64,000 bases of DNA, taken from the NCBI RefSeq assembly GCF_026914185.1, contig NC_070561.1, positions 930,001-994,000 of the forward strand. Reading direction: 5' to 3'. Shown here piece by piece: positions 47,475 to 58,332 of this stretch (the stretch's first letter is position 1; every line of letters begins with the position of its first letter). The DNA comes from Puccinia triticina (Eukaryota; Basidiomycota; Pucciniomycetes; Pucciniales; Pucciniaceae). Under the pieces are notes generated by a model. That model did not search any database and had not been told where the DNA came from. It saw only the letters and a program-made list of their open reading frames with translations. Both the position numbers and the translations under genes were made by a program.

Positions 47475-48060
47475 CTTGTGCACAAAGTCAAAATTTTGGC
47501 TGAGAAAGAAATCACCAATGGCTGGAGGAAAAATACTTAGCATCACCCAGCATCCCCCTCAGCTCCTGTGGACCTGCCACAGAGCCAAATTACACTTCTC
47601 AATCTCAGCTTTCAAATGGCGCTGGTCTCATCTCCTCAATCCTTATCTTTTTTTCTGTACTAATGTTTTAAAAATAAAAAAACACAAAGAAATGTAAACC
47701 AAGGAATTACAACCCTCATGCCTTGTGGATATTGGATTCACAAGCCTGCAGATATCTGCAGATCCTACACCTGTAGCCACTCAATTGTTGCAGATAGGAT
47801 ATTCAATTGTGCATATTATCAGAAAATCCAAAATTGGATCTTCAGTGCAATGGAATATCCTCCAGGATTCCTTTGACCTCCAAAACGGATTCCTTCAATC
47901 AGTTTTGGAGTTTATGCCTCAAAAAATTGAGGGAGGATGCCCATCAGTACTGCCAAGAAAACTGGCTGTTCAGTTTTTCTTGTACATATTTTGGTGAATT
48001 TTAAATTGTGTTTTTGTGTTTTTAGGATTGAAAATCCTTCCTTTGTCTGCCAGCCTGCAG

Positions 48061-48141
48061 ACATTATTCATAAGCCTCTCCTACGGAGAGCCCTCCGGGC
48101 GGGGTCCCCCGGACCCTCCGTTCGAGAGGCTTAGTTAAGCT
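48061..48141. repeat. Foldback element, AAGCCTCT variant
   Basis: ATAAGCCTCTCCTACGGAG pairs with CTCCGTTCGAGAGGCTTA; almost the same sequence as 12305-12386. Confidence 0.65.
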
Positions 48142-48464
48142 AGTATTTACCAGCTCGCCAAGAGGCTGGGCTGATATACATGCACCAGCTCTCCAAGAGG
48201 GATCTCTCTCGGCCAGCTGGTGGAGCTGCAGCCTGGGATATCACACAGGACAGGGGGCGGGGACATCCACAGCGGGAAAAAGGTAGCATTATTGGCGGGT
48301 ATCAAACGGCGGTACCCGGGTACCCGCCTAAAAATTGCACAAAAACGGACACCCGTACCCGTACTTGGCACCCGCGGCGGCGGTACCCGCCACCCTGATG
48401 AGTACCCGCCGGCGGGTGCCGGGTACCGCCGCGCGGGTACCCGTTTGCCATCTCTATCAGATGT

Positions 48465-48977
48465 CATACATTTTGGATGAAGTTGTGTAACATAGCTTAC
48501 AGATAAGCACTATTTCAAAATAAATAATTACTGAGATGTTGATGAGCTCAACATGGGTTAGGTCAAAGTCAAAATCCTCATGGGTTTGACAGTAAAACAG
48601 AGTTTATGGGTGATATGACCTACACACCAGTACATACATCAGATTGAATTACAGCAAGGAATTCTCTGGAGAGTGCCACAGATTCCTCCCTGGTGATCTC
48701 AAAGTTTTCCATTTGCTATTCCCTTCCTATCAGCATTCTGTCAACCATGAAATCCTGTCATTGTGTATTAATTTTCTTTCAACTTTTTTTTGAAAAGCTG
48801 CCAACCACTGTCTTAAGATTTTTATAAATCCTATTTGACAAAACCCGTGTCTAATTTTAATCACATCAGACTAACATTGCTATATTAGTTCTTCTTTGCT
48901 CCTTTTTCTTCTTGTGTATCCTGTTGTTCATCTACTAGTTTTTTCTTGCCTTTAGTTATTTATATGGGGACAATCAG
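48465..48977. other. Non-coding spacer
   Basis: AT-rich right flank of the hAT-like element, with no gene recognised. Confidence 0.4.
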
Positions 48978-49187
48978 CTATTTGTCTAGGTCACCCTCCG
49001 CCCCGGTAGTTGTACTGGGTGCACCAGACGGCGCGATTTGGCCAGAAGGAGGTGGGATTGACAACTGGGATTGGGAGGCCGATTTGTCGCCTTTGTTCTT
49101 CTTCTTTTTCTTTTGGTTTTGCTCATCCACAGCAGCAGATGATGCAGGGGTAGGTTCGTCGGATTTCTTACGGCGCTTTCTTTCATT
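48978..49187 (-). pseudogene. Lys-rich C-terminal tail fragment of an unknown gene
   Basis: On the minus strand a 69-codon frame (NERKRRKKSDEPTPASS... to ...GAEGDLDK, stop 48978-48980) has coding-like composition: a basic Lys/Arg run, Ser/Pro/Gln-rich linkers and an acidic end. Upstream the frame is closed by a stop, with only a weak acceptor-like site. No transcript partner is visible, so it is read as a relic terminal exon. A start at the ATG in another frame gives a less natural protein. Confidence 0.35.
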
Positions 49188-49465
49188 TACTTATCTCTTG
49201 GATTTCTTATTTCAAATCACTCACAAGAAATAAACCTTCAGTTTGTCAATTAACAGCAAGAAATATATAAACAAGATGATCAATTGATCAGAATAGAAAC
49301 AAAATCAAATTCAAAAGTTAGACACACCAGGGGGGAATGTGTTGCACTTCCCACAGAGTGCCATGCTGTAATTCCATAATACCCAGGTACTGATGTGGTG
49401 TTAATATTTGACATAACTCATGTGTAAATTTCCACTGTATCCAGAGGATAACTGCAGCCTAAGGT

Positions 49466-50002
49466 CAACGGTGTATCCGCTGCGCTGCATATAGCGTAGC
49501 GAAGCGGTTAGCGCAGCGATTTTTTGGGTCGCTGCGCTACGCGCTATGCGCAGCGGGCAGATCGCTGCGCTACGCCCTCTTTGATTTTCCCGGAAAAAAA
49601 ATCAAAAATATAAGCGCGCTAAAGAAGCAATCACGTAGCGGTCAGCGCCGCTTTTCTCTATGCCATGTGGGATCCAAAAAAAAAAAGGAAAAAGGGTTTA
49701 ACATACATAAAAACACGTTTAGAACATAAAACTGTTCCGCTATCCGCTAATTTAGCGGGTAGCGTAGCGAATTTTTGCTTTCGCTGCGCTTTTGCTAATG
49801 GCCCTGGGAGGGTAGCGGACAATCGCTTCGCGTAGCGAGTAGCGCAGCGGTGTTCTCGCTGCGCTATCACTTTTTGGTCTGGTCACGTAGCGGTCAACCA
49901 CTGCGCTGCGCTATCACTTTTTGGTCTGGTCACGTAGCGGTCAACCACTGCGCTACGCTAAAAGGCCGCTTTTTTTAGCGTAGCGCAGCGGATACACCGT
50001 TG
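49466..50002. mobile_element. hAT-like GC-rich MITE (537 bp)
   Basis: The ends CAACGGTGTATCCGCTGCGCT are perfectly inverted over 21 bases. The flanks (CCTAAGGT and CTAGTAAG) do not form an exact 8-base duplication, so an older insertion or later change is likely. The interior is filled with TAGCGCAGCG words, and a ~49-base unit is repeated at 49871-49965. Confidence 0.7.
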
Positions 50003-50975
50003 CTAGTAAGGTATGATCAACTATTCTGTTGATAAAATTTCGAATTAATGATCAGATGAACGGGATTTTGTGTTTATGCCATGAAAATCCCCATTTCTAT
50101 GCAATTAAAAGATTGATTTTGGGCCAACTTGTGTAAGGTGTGAATATTCTTGATTTGTGATCAAATAAACAAGCATGCATTACAAACTCCTCTGGAAAAT
50201 ATAGTAGATAGAATTAGACATATTTGTGGATGAATCCAGCCTGTGTTTACTGATGCTGTGGCTCTTCTATTGGTTGATATAAATCATCTCCATTTAAGGG
50301 CACAATTAAATTTCACTTCAAGTTGTGAGCTTTGCAATTTTTGGTTAAACATATCCAGGTGCAGGCGGCCATCCGCTCATGTGTGGCAACCATTGAATCT
50401 GTTGTGGACAGATTTACTCACCCCTGACAAGCACAGAGGGAGAATTATGTGCCAAAGTTATGACTTGTCATGGGGGACATTTCCTCACAATTGCTTGACT
50501 CACTACACTCCATCCAGGGGAAAAAGTTGAGGATTACTCAGATAATTATGCAACTCAATGATTGGCAAGCTGACCATATAAAGTCTACATGCTTGGGATT
50601 TCTGGGCTTTGTAAGTGAAATCCTATCTCGGGATAACATTCTCCACCTGCAAATGTGTTGCTGGCTTGGCACGGGGCTCCTGCTGCAAGCAGCAGTAATA
50701 CAGACGCTACTAGCACCGGGTTGGTGGCTCCATGAATGTCAATCAGTCTTATTATTTCTTTCTGTGGTGACACTCTCCTTTGGCCTGAATGAGAAAATTT
50801 CATTTAATTAGCATAAATGGAAGCTGAGATTTTTGGGGGCTGATGCTGCTTTTTTTCCAGGAAATGCATGCAAATAGGAGATGACTTTAAATTTGGTCTT
50901 GTGTGCGCTAACAACATGCTCCATTTTGATGGGAAGCAGAGCATTTTCACATCTAGCTGTTTGGTAGGACCAACT
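50003..50975. other. Non-coding stretch
   Basis: No recognised gene; open frames of 72-113 residues on both strands lack domains. Confidence 0.4.
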
Positions 50976-51390
50976 TAACACATGTTACTCTTTTTGGATG
51001 GCCTATTGCAGCCTGGCGCGAAGAGCCCCTCACGCGACGGCGAAGTGTGAGCATCCAAATGATGCAAGGTTCCCTGCGGGACGGCGCGCCCCCTCCAAAA
51101 ACAGAAGGACTTAGGTTAACTGTTATTAGTGGGTAGGAGTGTAGTTGAGGAGTGCTTCAACAATGTCCAATGTCCACCGTGACGTTTCCGTGAACGTGAG
51201 GGTGGAAAATGATTGGGGTACACAATTCCGTAGAATCCTCCTTTGGAGGGTCCTTGCGGGAAATCATCCCCCCTCCACAACCAGAGGGACTTGTTTTACG
51301 TTAGTGGGTAGGAGGTGAGTTGAGGAGTTGGTAAAAGTTTTCTGATGTCCACCGTGACATTCACGCAAACGTGAGGGTGGAAAAGCATCA
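50976..51390 (+). repeat. Tandem pair: foldback plus CCACCGTGACG hairpin, twice
   Basis: Two successive modules, about 50976-51205 and 51226-51380. Each has a foldback ending GGACTTRGGTTAAC or GGGACTTGTTTTACGTTA, then GTGGGTAGGAG...TGAGGAG, then a hairpin CCACCGTGAC...ACGTGAGGGTGG. The GCGGGAC word in the foldback centre matches the other family members. Confidence 0.55.
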
Positions 51391-52070
51391 GATTATGATT
51401 CAGATAGCAGCAAGGTGGGCTTCGGGGACGGCTCCCCTGAGACCCCCGAGTCACTTTTTGTGGGTTCACCGGGGGTGCTTCTTCTGTTACCCATGCTGGA
51501 TGTTGGGAACAGCCAGTATTAAGTCAAAATATTGAGGCATATCCACCTGAAATACACACACATAGCATCTGAGCATGCTCATGTGAAGTAAATGTCCCTT
51601 GGCATCTGATGTACAACTTTAAGAGAAAGTTGTAGTGTGAGTGTGCAATAATCTTGCATGCGATGGCCTGACTTCTGAAAAGCAATGTGTTAGCAAAGGT
51701 CAAATCAGATGTTTCCCAAGCACACAGGGACCAGCCAAGAAAGGCACCCTTCTCTTGCCACAGATGCAAAAGGAGTCCAGTTTCTTGTGTTCCCCATCCC
51801 AATCATTGCTCCCACCATTTGAAAATTGTTCATGATGATTATTAAGAAAAGATCAAAAATCTCAAATATCTGCCATTGATCAAGTGACACCAATTATGGT
51901 GAGCCCTACAACTAATTAGGGGATTCCTGTTGGATCAGATGTATGTGATATCTCCCTTTCCACAACAAATCTCACAAGGATGATGATTTGAATGAATGGA
52001 AGTTTTTAGTTTGAATTGTCATCTAGATTTTGAGAAGGCCAGTAAATCTGCAGATCTTTAAAAATGAACT
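51391..52070. other. Non-coding stretch
   Basis: No recognised gene. A CAC/GTG-containing CGGGGGT patch is present near 51430-51475. Confidence 0.4.
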
Positions 52071-52078
52071 ACAAAAAG

Positions 52079-52394
52079 TGGGCCAGCTACTCTAACTTCA
52101 GAATCAGTGTGGTGTATCATAGCCGAATTCCCCGTAAATTTGGTGTATTTGTAGCAAAATTGTGAGGGATCTGAGGTAGTGCTATGCACACAGGCACAAA
52201 AAAGGGACCGCTACGCGGTGCTACAGGGATTTTTAGTGACTTTTTTCATTTTTTGGCACTCAAAGCGCTGTAGTGTATTGTAACACAGCATGGCAACGCT
52301 AGTGGCATGCTAAAACCAGAAAAAGGGCTGCTGTTAGCACTGCTAGGCTAACACAAATTGGCTCTCTAGCATAGTGCAGCATAGCTGCCCACTG
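52079..52394. mobile_element. Possible hAT-like MITE, degraded
   Basis: The left AAAGTGGGCCAGCTA and, read outward from the right, TCAACAGTGGGCAGCTATG are imperfect inverted matches. Flanking AACTACAA and AACTACCA agree at 7 of 8 positions. The interior has GC-rich self-complementary words of the same style as the 45.5-kb MITE. Confidence 0.4.
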
Positions 52395-52399
52395 TTGAA

Positions 52400-53480
52400 A
52401 CTACCAAATGAACGCTTTGAAATCATTGGAGGACATCTCTCCTTCTGTGATTTCCAAATCTTTCTGGACTTGAGAAAAAAAATGTATGATATTCCTCTTT
52501 GTCTTTGAATATTGATGATGAAAAAATAAACTGCTTGGATGCTATTCTAATGCCACACATAAAAGACTTAAATTTTCCCACTAAATGAATAAGTTGATGG
52601 TGGGTGCTGTAACTTCTTATGTTGAGGGGAAATGTGATCCTCACAAATTGATTTATGGCTCCAAGAACCAGATTGAGAGAGAACCGGAGAATTAAACAAC
52701 TAATCTGTGTTGTTGATATACATTGAATGTTTTGTACCTTTCCTCTCATATCTTCTCGTAGTTTGGTTGGTTCAATTGATATAAAATCTGCCATGTAATT
52801 TCTTGGTAGCTCAATTATTGGTTAGATAAGACATAAGCATGAGTTTGAAAGCAGATGAAAATTAGTCAGGCTTTATTTACATGTGCACAAAAATTTGACT
52901 TCTGGGAAAGTTAAAGAAAGAAATCATAGTATGGCACTCTGTAGAAAGTGCCACACATTCCCCCCCGGTGACAGCCTCTGACCACTTGTGGGTAAAGTTC
53001 ACCTATCCCAGTTACACCAAAGCATACCAGATTGTTAGAATCCAAAGATTTTTGTTGTTTCCTAATTCATTGACCAGAATTTGTCAGTAGATTACTTCAT
53101 TAGGTATTGTATGTTGGTCTTTTGATTGTTTTACCTCACCTGGTAAGAGGGAGAAGCAGAAATAAGAGGAAAATAGAGTCACATCTTTCATTTAAATGCA
53201 ATCATGGGCAACAAAAATTTTCCAACCGGTTGGATAGCTCTAGATAGCTCTAGTGGCGTATAAGTGGCATAGGCTGACCTGACCTGATTAAATTTGCAGG
53301 AAATCCTTTGTGCATGCTCTAAATTGAAAAAGAAAAAATGTTAGGAATCAGGTTAGATTCTCATACAAGAAAAAATCAAGCTGCTTGCCAATTTGCTCCT
53401 GGTTGGTTGAATTGGAAGGTGTGGCATTTGCTGTCTGGTTACTCAGGCCAGTTGAATTTCCATCCCCTTTTTTGTAAGAA
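52400..53480. other. Non-coding stretch
   Basis: AT-rich with no recognised gene. A 123-residue minus-strand frame (52423-52794) has no domain. Confidence 0.4.
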
Positions 53481-53484
53481 TACT

Positions 53485-54268
53485 GGCCAAGGGGCGCGAC
53501 ATCCAACTCACAAAGTGAGGAAGATGTCGCAAACCATTTCAGCTGCGGAGGAAGGTAAGCAAAGCAAACCCAAATCCGCAGCCTAAGCTGCTCGCGCGGT
53601 GGGAAAACTGAGTGAATCTTTGTTGATCCACACAGGTACCGCCACGACGAAAAGCAAGATCAAAAAAGCAGCAAACAACTGCTGATCGTCACTCCTGGAA
53701 AGGATATCAGCAAACACCGAAGGTGAGCGCTGATCCTGTAGTGGAGTGGGGTGGGCAAACTCCACATTTGGAGTATGGAGCGGTCAAGAGGCGGGTGAGG
53801 AGGAGCAATACAAGGACAGTGATTCTAGCAACAACAGATCCCAATCCTTGAACTGACAAGTCATAGCTAAATGCCTTGAACCCGCTAGTAGGTGAAACAC
53901 CGATAAGCCAGACCCAATAACGCACCATCGTCAAACAAATAAGTTCCAAAGACGGTGAGTAGCCTGGTCCTTCTCAATCTAAGTTAGCGAAGGAAATGGT
54001 TCTAAAAGATATGCTCTGTACCACAGGCAACAACAGCGGAACCAGCCTGAGCGAACAACTTGCATAGGCAAAAAGGGAGGAAAGAACTCCAGCCAAGTAA
54101 GCTACCAGGCAGACCCTTCCAGACACGGGAAATGAGGCAAAACAGCTATCATCTGATGCGCTACGGCAGACCAGTCAGCACCAAAAAAGTTCAGCTCAAT
54201 CAACTCCACCACCACTTCCTCAGTCCTCTCGTCTCCCTAGCCAGCGGCCCCTCTGCCTGCTTCTAGGT
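53485..54268 (+). pseudogene. Possible decayed multi-exon gene, split by a solo LTR
   Basis: Several intron-like borders appear in order: GGAAG|GTAAGC...CACACAG|GTACC (53553-53636), ACGG|TGAGT...ACCACAG|GC (about 53954-54028), and CTTCTAG|GTAAAC at 54268. Between them are frames with coding-like composition, such as MSQTISAAEEG and a Gln/Ser/Pro-rich tail near 54110-54266. They cannot be joined into one continuous frame, and an LTR copy interrupts the region. The product is unknown. Confidence 0.3.
53737..53836 (+). mobile_element. Solo LTR of the 100-bp-LTR Copia family
   Basis: Exactly 100 bases, TGTAGTGGAG...AGCAACAACA, about 83% like the LTRs at 19139 and 27511, flanked by the 5-base duplication GATCC (53732-53736, 53837-53841). 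It shows that the 100-base unit is a real LTR and that the family has an older history here. Confidence 0.85.
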
Positions 54269-54269
54269 A

Positions 54270-55628
54270 AACATTTGTTTATCTCTCATAATCACCTCTT
54301 GTAGTTAGTTACTTAGAATCTACCCTAACGTAATCAACAACTTCTGGTTGCTCCTATTTTCTCATTTTTTTGATTGGAATTTAAATTGGGGCCATCACTT
54401 TCATCCTTTTTGCGCTTCTTCTGTGTTTGAGTGATGGTTGGGATGTTTGCAGGGCCAATGGGGGGTGGAGATGGAGACTAAGCCGGGTTTGTAACAAGTC
54501 CAAGGTGGAGTAGATGTCACATGAAGTTTCTCAGCAGCTGACACATAAACATTTTATCAGGTACCTGCTACAAGGAAGTACCTGGGTACCTGGAAAATTC
54601 TCACAGAATATCAGCCACCCACATCTGCACTGTACCCGCCAGCGGATTGCAGGTACCTGCTACAGGTTTGCTGGGGCCATCTCTAGTACCTGGAAAAATG
54701 CTGTTGGATCAATGGAATGAGGATGTGGTTTGACTTGTGAAGAGAAGATCCAGAGCAAGGCAAGGCAAAATGGTAGTGGTTATACCAAAGAAGCAAGTTA
54801 AGATTGATTGATGATGTGCAGAGATCTGAGGGCATGGTGATGATGTGATGCAATTGAAACTGAGTGTGAAGATGATTTACCATGCAAGAATCATGAATCA
54901 TAGTGATCACATGTCAAACAAGCTTCTTTGGATATCAGAATGCAAGATTCCCACAGATCAGAGAGTGGCACAGAATCAAGCATTAGAAGAAAATTATAAG
55001 CAAGCAAGTTGTCTGTCTGCTACTGTGGAGCCTGAATTACAACATTTATGCATGAATAAATTCAATTATGAACACCATAAATCATTCTGTTGGTCAATCT
55101 GATATATAATGTAATCAGTTGCAGGTACTTGGTACATGTCAGGTACTGTGATTGTGACATTTGCTCTCATCTATGGCTGACAGTTGATGAGAGCTGGGAT
55201 CTTCTGTGAGATATATTGGCTTGTGATACATGCAAGACACAGGGTTTTTGCTAATTATGCATGTTTATGAAGCTGTTCCCTCCCCCCCCCCCCCCAATTT
55301 TCTTTGCCAGAAAATTGCAAGCTTTCAGGGATCAGCTGTTGATTTTATTTTTTTTGAAATAGTATTATCAACTTCACACACTATGCATCTTTTGTATCTT
55401 GTATATATAAATGATGAAACAATTTCATGAACAGTACTTAACATATGTATCATATCTGAGTAAGAACTGAAACCCTTATAAGAGGCCACAGAAAAGAGTG
55501 AACTGAAATAAAGATAGGTTGATAAAAAACAAACAACAATACATAAATTGCAAGGGTTGGGTGCGGAGTTAAGCGATGCTCTCCCACTACTCGCAGGTCA
55601 GCAAGCATCGTGTCCACCACGAAAAAAT
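54270..55628. other. Non-coding stretch
   Basis: No gene recognised. GGTACCTG words cluster at 54558-54690, where GGCCATCTCTA (54673-54683) resembles a hAT terminus. A C-run lies near 55281. Confidence 0.4.
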
Positions 55629-55719
55629 GGGCCTCATCGGGAATTGAACCCGAGACCTCTCCCATGCGAGCTCGCTTACGCAACCCAAAGGGAGAATCAT
55701 ACGACTAGACCATAAGGCC
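55629..55719 (-). tRNA. tRNA-Pro (anticodon TGG) with intron
   Basis: On the minus strand GGCCTTA pairs with TGAGGCC as the acceptor stem. The T arm reads CGGGTTCAATTCCCG and the anticodon stem is CTCCC/GGGAG around TTTGGG. About 19 extra bases (TTGCGTAAGCGAGCTCGCA) follow the anticodon at the canonical intron position. All stems are intact, so it is likely functional. Confidence 0.88.
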
Positions 55720-56177
55720 GGTGCTGGCTGAGACGTAATACGGGTATAGATCCACACACTCACACGGCCGGCTATCGCCGCAGACCCCGGGTTCCATCGA
55801 CAGAGATCGACCAAGTTTCAACAGGTTTCAACCTGTTTCAACTCCTTGCCTCACTTCTGTTTCAACTCTTGGCCTCACTCAGTCAAGTTTCAACTCTGGT
55901 CCTCTTGGCATCACTTCTCTTTCCGGAAGTGGTGGCCGGATTTCGTCGTCTAGAGAGCTTACCACTATCGGGCTGCTATCACACAGGTCAGTTTTCCTCA
56001 CTACGCCATTAATCCTGATGGTCTTGTGTGCGCGGAGAACTTACCACTGTCGGGCGATTATCATTCAGAACCTTCGGTTCAAGTCTACTACTTAGTTAAG
56101 CTCGGATCATCTCATTCTCGGCATATCAATCAGGGCTGTGGTGTGCCCTTGACACTAGTGTACAAAGGACATCACTC
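55720..56177. other. Spacer upstream of the rust-type gene
   Basis: GTTTCAAC is repeated six times between 55815 and 55900. A phrase AGAGAGCTTACCACTATCGGGC and its variant GAGAACTTACCACTGTCGGGC occur at 55952 and 56034, possibly relics of a duplicated piece. Confidence 0.45.
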
Positions 56178-57506
56178 ATGGCCGACTCTCAAGAAAGCAT
56201 GATATCCAGGTTGACCAACTCCTTCAACTCACTCGGAAACGAGGGCAGTCCAAAGGAGGTCCGACACCATGAGGGTAAGTTATGTGGACTTGATAGCTCT
56301 TGTGGTTCGAATCGGGAAGCCAAATTGGGAAGAGAGCATCTGACCGATTCATTTCGATACCTTCTAGCTCTTGTAAGGGCGGAGTTGGCTCGGGTCCACG
56401 ATGCATACTTTATTTTGTGGCACGGCGTCAATGCCCCTGATCCACTCGCAGTATTTGATCAAGTCGATATAAGGAAGGAGCTCTTAGATCAGCTGCAGTC
56501 GAAACGTTTACCTAGCTTAAGACGCCAAGTTGACTCTCTCTCGAAAGCATTTATCGCCCGATCCGATCTTGATAAGAAGCCGATCACGAAGTTGAAGCTA
56601 GTCTTGAAAATTTTGTCGAAACTGGACGTCACAATGGGTAAAATTAAATTTGCCATAGCTTGTATCCAACCGGAGTTAGAGACAGCAGACGTGAGACATG
56701 ATAAGGACTTCAAAAAGCTGAAATCTTACACATGTTGCCGTCTGGGACTCAGAATATACACGACAAACGGATACGTTTGTGACTTACTTCAAACCTATCG
56801 TCGTCTTATCGAAGAGTCTGGACACTCATTTCCCCAGCAGCCCGAAAAGAGAGCTGAGGTGCTCACGTTGACAGATGCATGCTCCGGCTCAATCGATGAG
56901 GCGCTCACATTCATGGATCAATCGGAGTTAAATTATATTCAAGACGAATGGCGGTTGTGTATCGAGTGGATAACTGAAACGCTCGAGCTATTTCTTGAAT
57001 TCGTCAATCGAACCACAGCCCGCTTAAAAAAAATGGAGACTTCACGAATGCGACCTCATCCCGGTATGTCTCATGCTAGAACATCGGTGATAGCAGCAAT
57101 CAAATTATCAAGATTGTTTGTGGCGCAGATGCTCAAGATATCGAACGATACAGAAAACTTCAGGATGGTGCCTGATTTGACTTCGAGGGAGCTCGATAAG
57201 TTTCTTACATATCCTGCCACGATCCCGTCCAGTATCAAGTGCCTTGTGTACGGTCTATCGGAGGATATCGGCGATGATCAGTTCAACGATCCTGCTATTA
57301 TCCATAAAGCAATCACTCATACGCTGTCTGCTCCTAGAATTATCTTACTCATGTTGAACTACATGTTTGTTCCTGTGTGCCATCAAGCCGATCAGCCTTC
57401 CCCCAGGATTTATCACAAGGCTTGGTTTTGTCAATGGAACAAGCTTTACCTCTTGGCTACTCAAGCCTTCCACCAGGATCCCGGGTTCCTTGTCCCTCAG
57501 CCATAG
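56178..57506 (+). CDS. Rust-type protein of unknown function
   Basis: The open frame runs without a stop for 442 codons from 56178. A 93-base segment with GT-AG borders (56275-56367; donor GGTAAGT, acceptor TTCTAG) is a multiple of three and encodes an atypical insert, so the spliced form is probably 411 residues, joining ...VRHHE to ALVRAELARV. The protein is mostly helical in character, with Leu-rich amphipathic stretches (ITKLKLVLKILSKL), and lacks a signal peptide or membrane segment. It resembles, from memory, an expanded family of ~400-residue proteins in rust genomes; no catalytic motif is visible and I assign no function. Neighbours do not inform the role. Confidence 0.7.
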   Translation: MADSQESMISRLTNSFNSLGNEGSPKEVRHHEGKLCGLDSSCGSNREAKLGREHLTDSFRYLLALVRAELARVHDAYFILWHGVNAPDPLAVFDQVDIRKELLDQLQSKRLPSLRRQVDSLSKAFIARSDLDKKPITKLKLVLKILSKLDVTMGKIKFAIACIQPELETADVRHDKDFKKLKSYTCCRLGLRIYTTNGYVCDLLQTYRRLIEESGHSFPQQPEKRAEVLTLTDACSGSIDEALTFMDQSELNYIQDEWRLCIEWITETLELFLEFVNRTTARLKKMETSRMRPHPGMSHARTSVIAAIKLSRLFVAQMLKISNDTENFRMVPDLTSRELDKFLTYPATIPSSIKCLVYGLSEDIGDDQFNDPAIIHKAITHTLSAPRIILLMLNYMFVPVCHQADQPSPRIYHKAWFCQWNKLYLLATQAFHQDPGFLVPQP

Positions 57507-58332
57507 CGTCACATGCCTTGTTAAATGTATCTTCCTTTCGTGTTCTACTTCTTTCTATGTTTCCCTTGTTCCCCAGCTTTACCAGTTTCAAATTGTTCTA
57601 AAAAAACTTACGACAAAACAAATTGCAGCTTGTACTTATGCATTTACCCATCTCGAAGCTCATTGATTTATAGCAGTAACATCATGCTACAGGTTCAATG
57701 GTCACGAGAGGGATACATGATGTCTGGCTTCGAGCTGAATGTATCAGCAATGTAACTGTTAGCCACCGAGCTGGGTGTTGGGGTCCTGTCATGTCGTAAA
57801 GTAGCACGTGCAGGTCTGATAGTGATTCAAGGGAGATCCGACACTATTTTTGAGGTTGACGCTGAGGTCAGGAAGGGCAGGAGGCCTAACGAGGTTACCT
57901 TTGGGTAAAAGGAGCCGAGGGAGAAGCCTTCTGAAGTAAACTTAAAAGTTATCTGAGGGAGGAATGTGCCTTTTGAATTTTGCTGAGCAGATCATGTTGA
58001 AATCTGGTGGCAGTAGGCAACTCGGCATCCAAGAATCCAAGCTTGTCCAAGCTCGGGTGGGATTAGGAAGTACAAATATCAAGCGTCTCTCTGGTGTCAT
58101 TGAGGAAGCAGGAAAACACCGTGCAAGGATTGAAGGGGGTGCTTCAGCAAGATGCAGACTGGTTGGTGCAGTTGAACTTGAAGCTGTGTGACAGCACGCT
58201 TCGGTGAGGAGAGGCTTGGGTTCCGCAGAGGGCCATCTGTCAAAACGGAGGGTACAGGCAAGCACCTTGCATTTCCTGTTCAGTCATTTTCAGTTCCCTT
58301 TCTTTCCAACATCCCTTCGAATCGAATCTGAG
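57507..58332. other. Spacer between the rust-type gene and the PDAT gene
   Basis: No gene is confirmed. A 75-codon plus-strand frame (57964-58191) and an overlapping minus-strand frame have no recognised domain. The last ~130 bases before 58333 are CT-rich, as expected for a fungal leader. Confidence 0.4.

Larger units (their letters stand above)
46654..48456. mobile_element. hAT-like element with palindromic minisatellite
   Basis: The ends TAGAGATGGCAATCGGTACC and, read outward from the right, TAGAGATGGCAAACGGGTAC are flanked by the exact 8-base duplication TCAGATGT (46646-46653, 48457-48464). Both ~150-base ends are GGTACCCG-rich. The interior contains a minisatellite (46815-47345), two foldbacks (47399, 48061) and plain sequence, with no transposase. 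The TAGAGATGGC terminus is typical of hAT elements. Confidence 0.88.

Noticed and set aside
54673..54683. GGCCATCTCTA as the end of another hAT element
   Set aside because: It resembles the TAGAGATGGC terminus at 46.7 kb, but no opposite end or convincing duplication was found.
57942..58265. Overlapping 75- and 107-codon frames upstream of the PDAT gene
   Set aside because: They overlap on opposite strands, lack domains and overlap the presumed leader.
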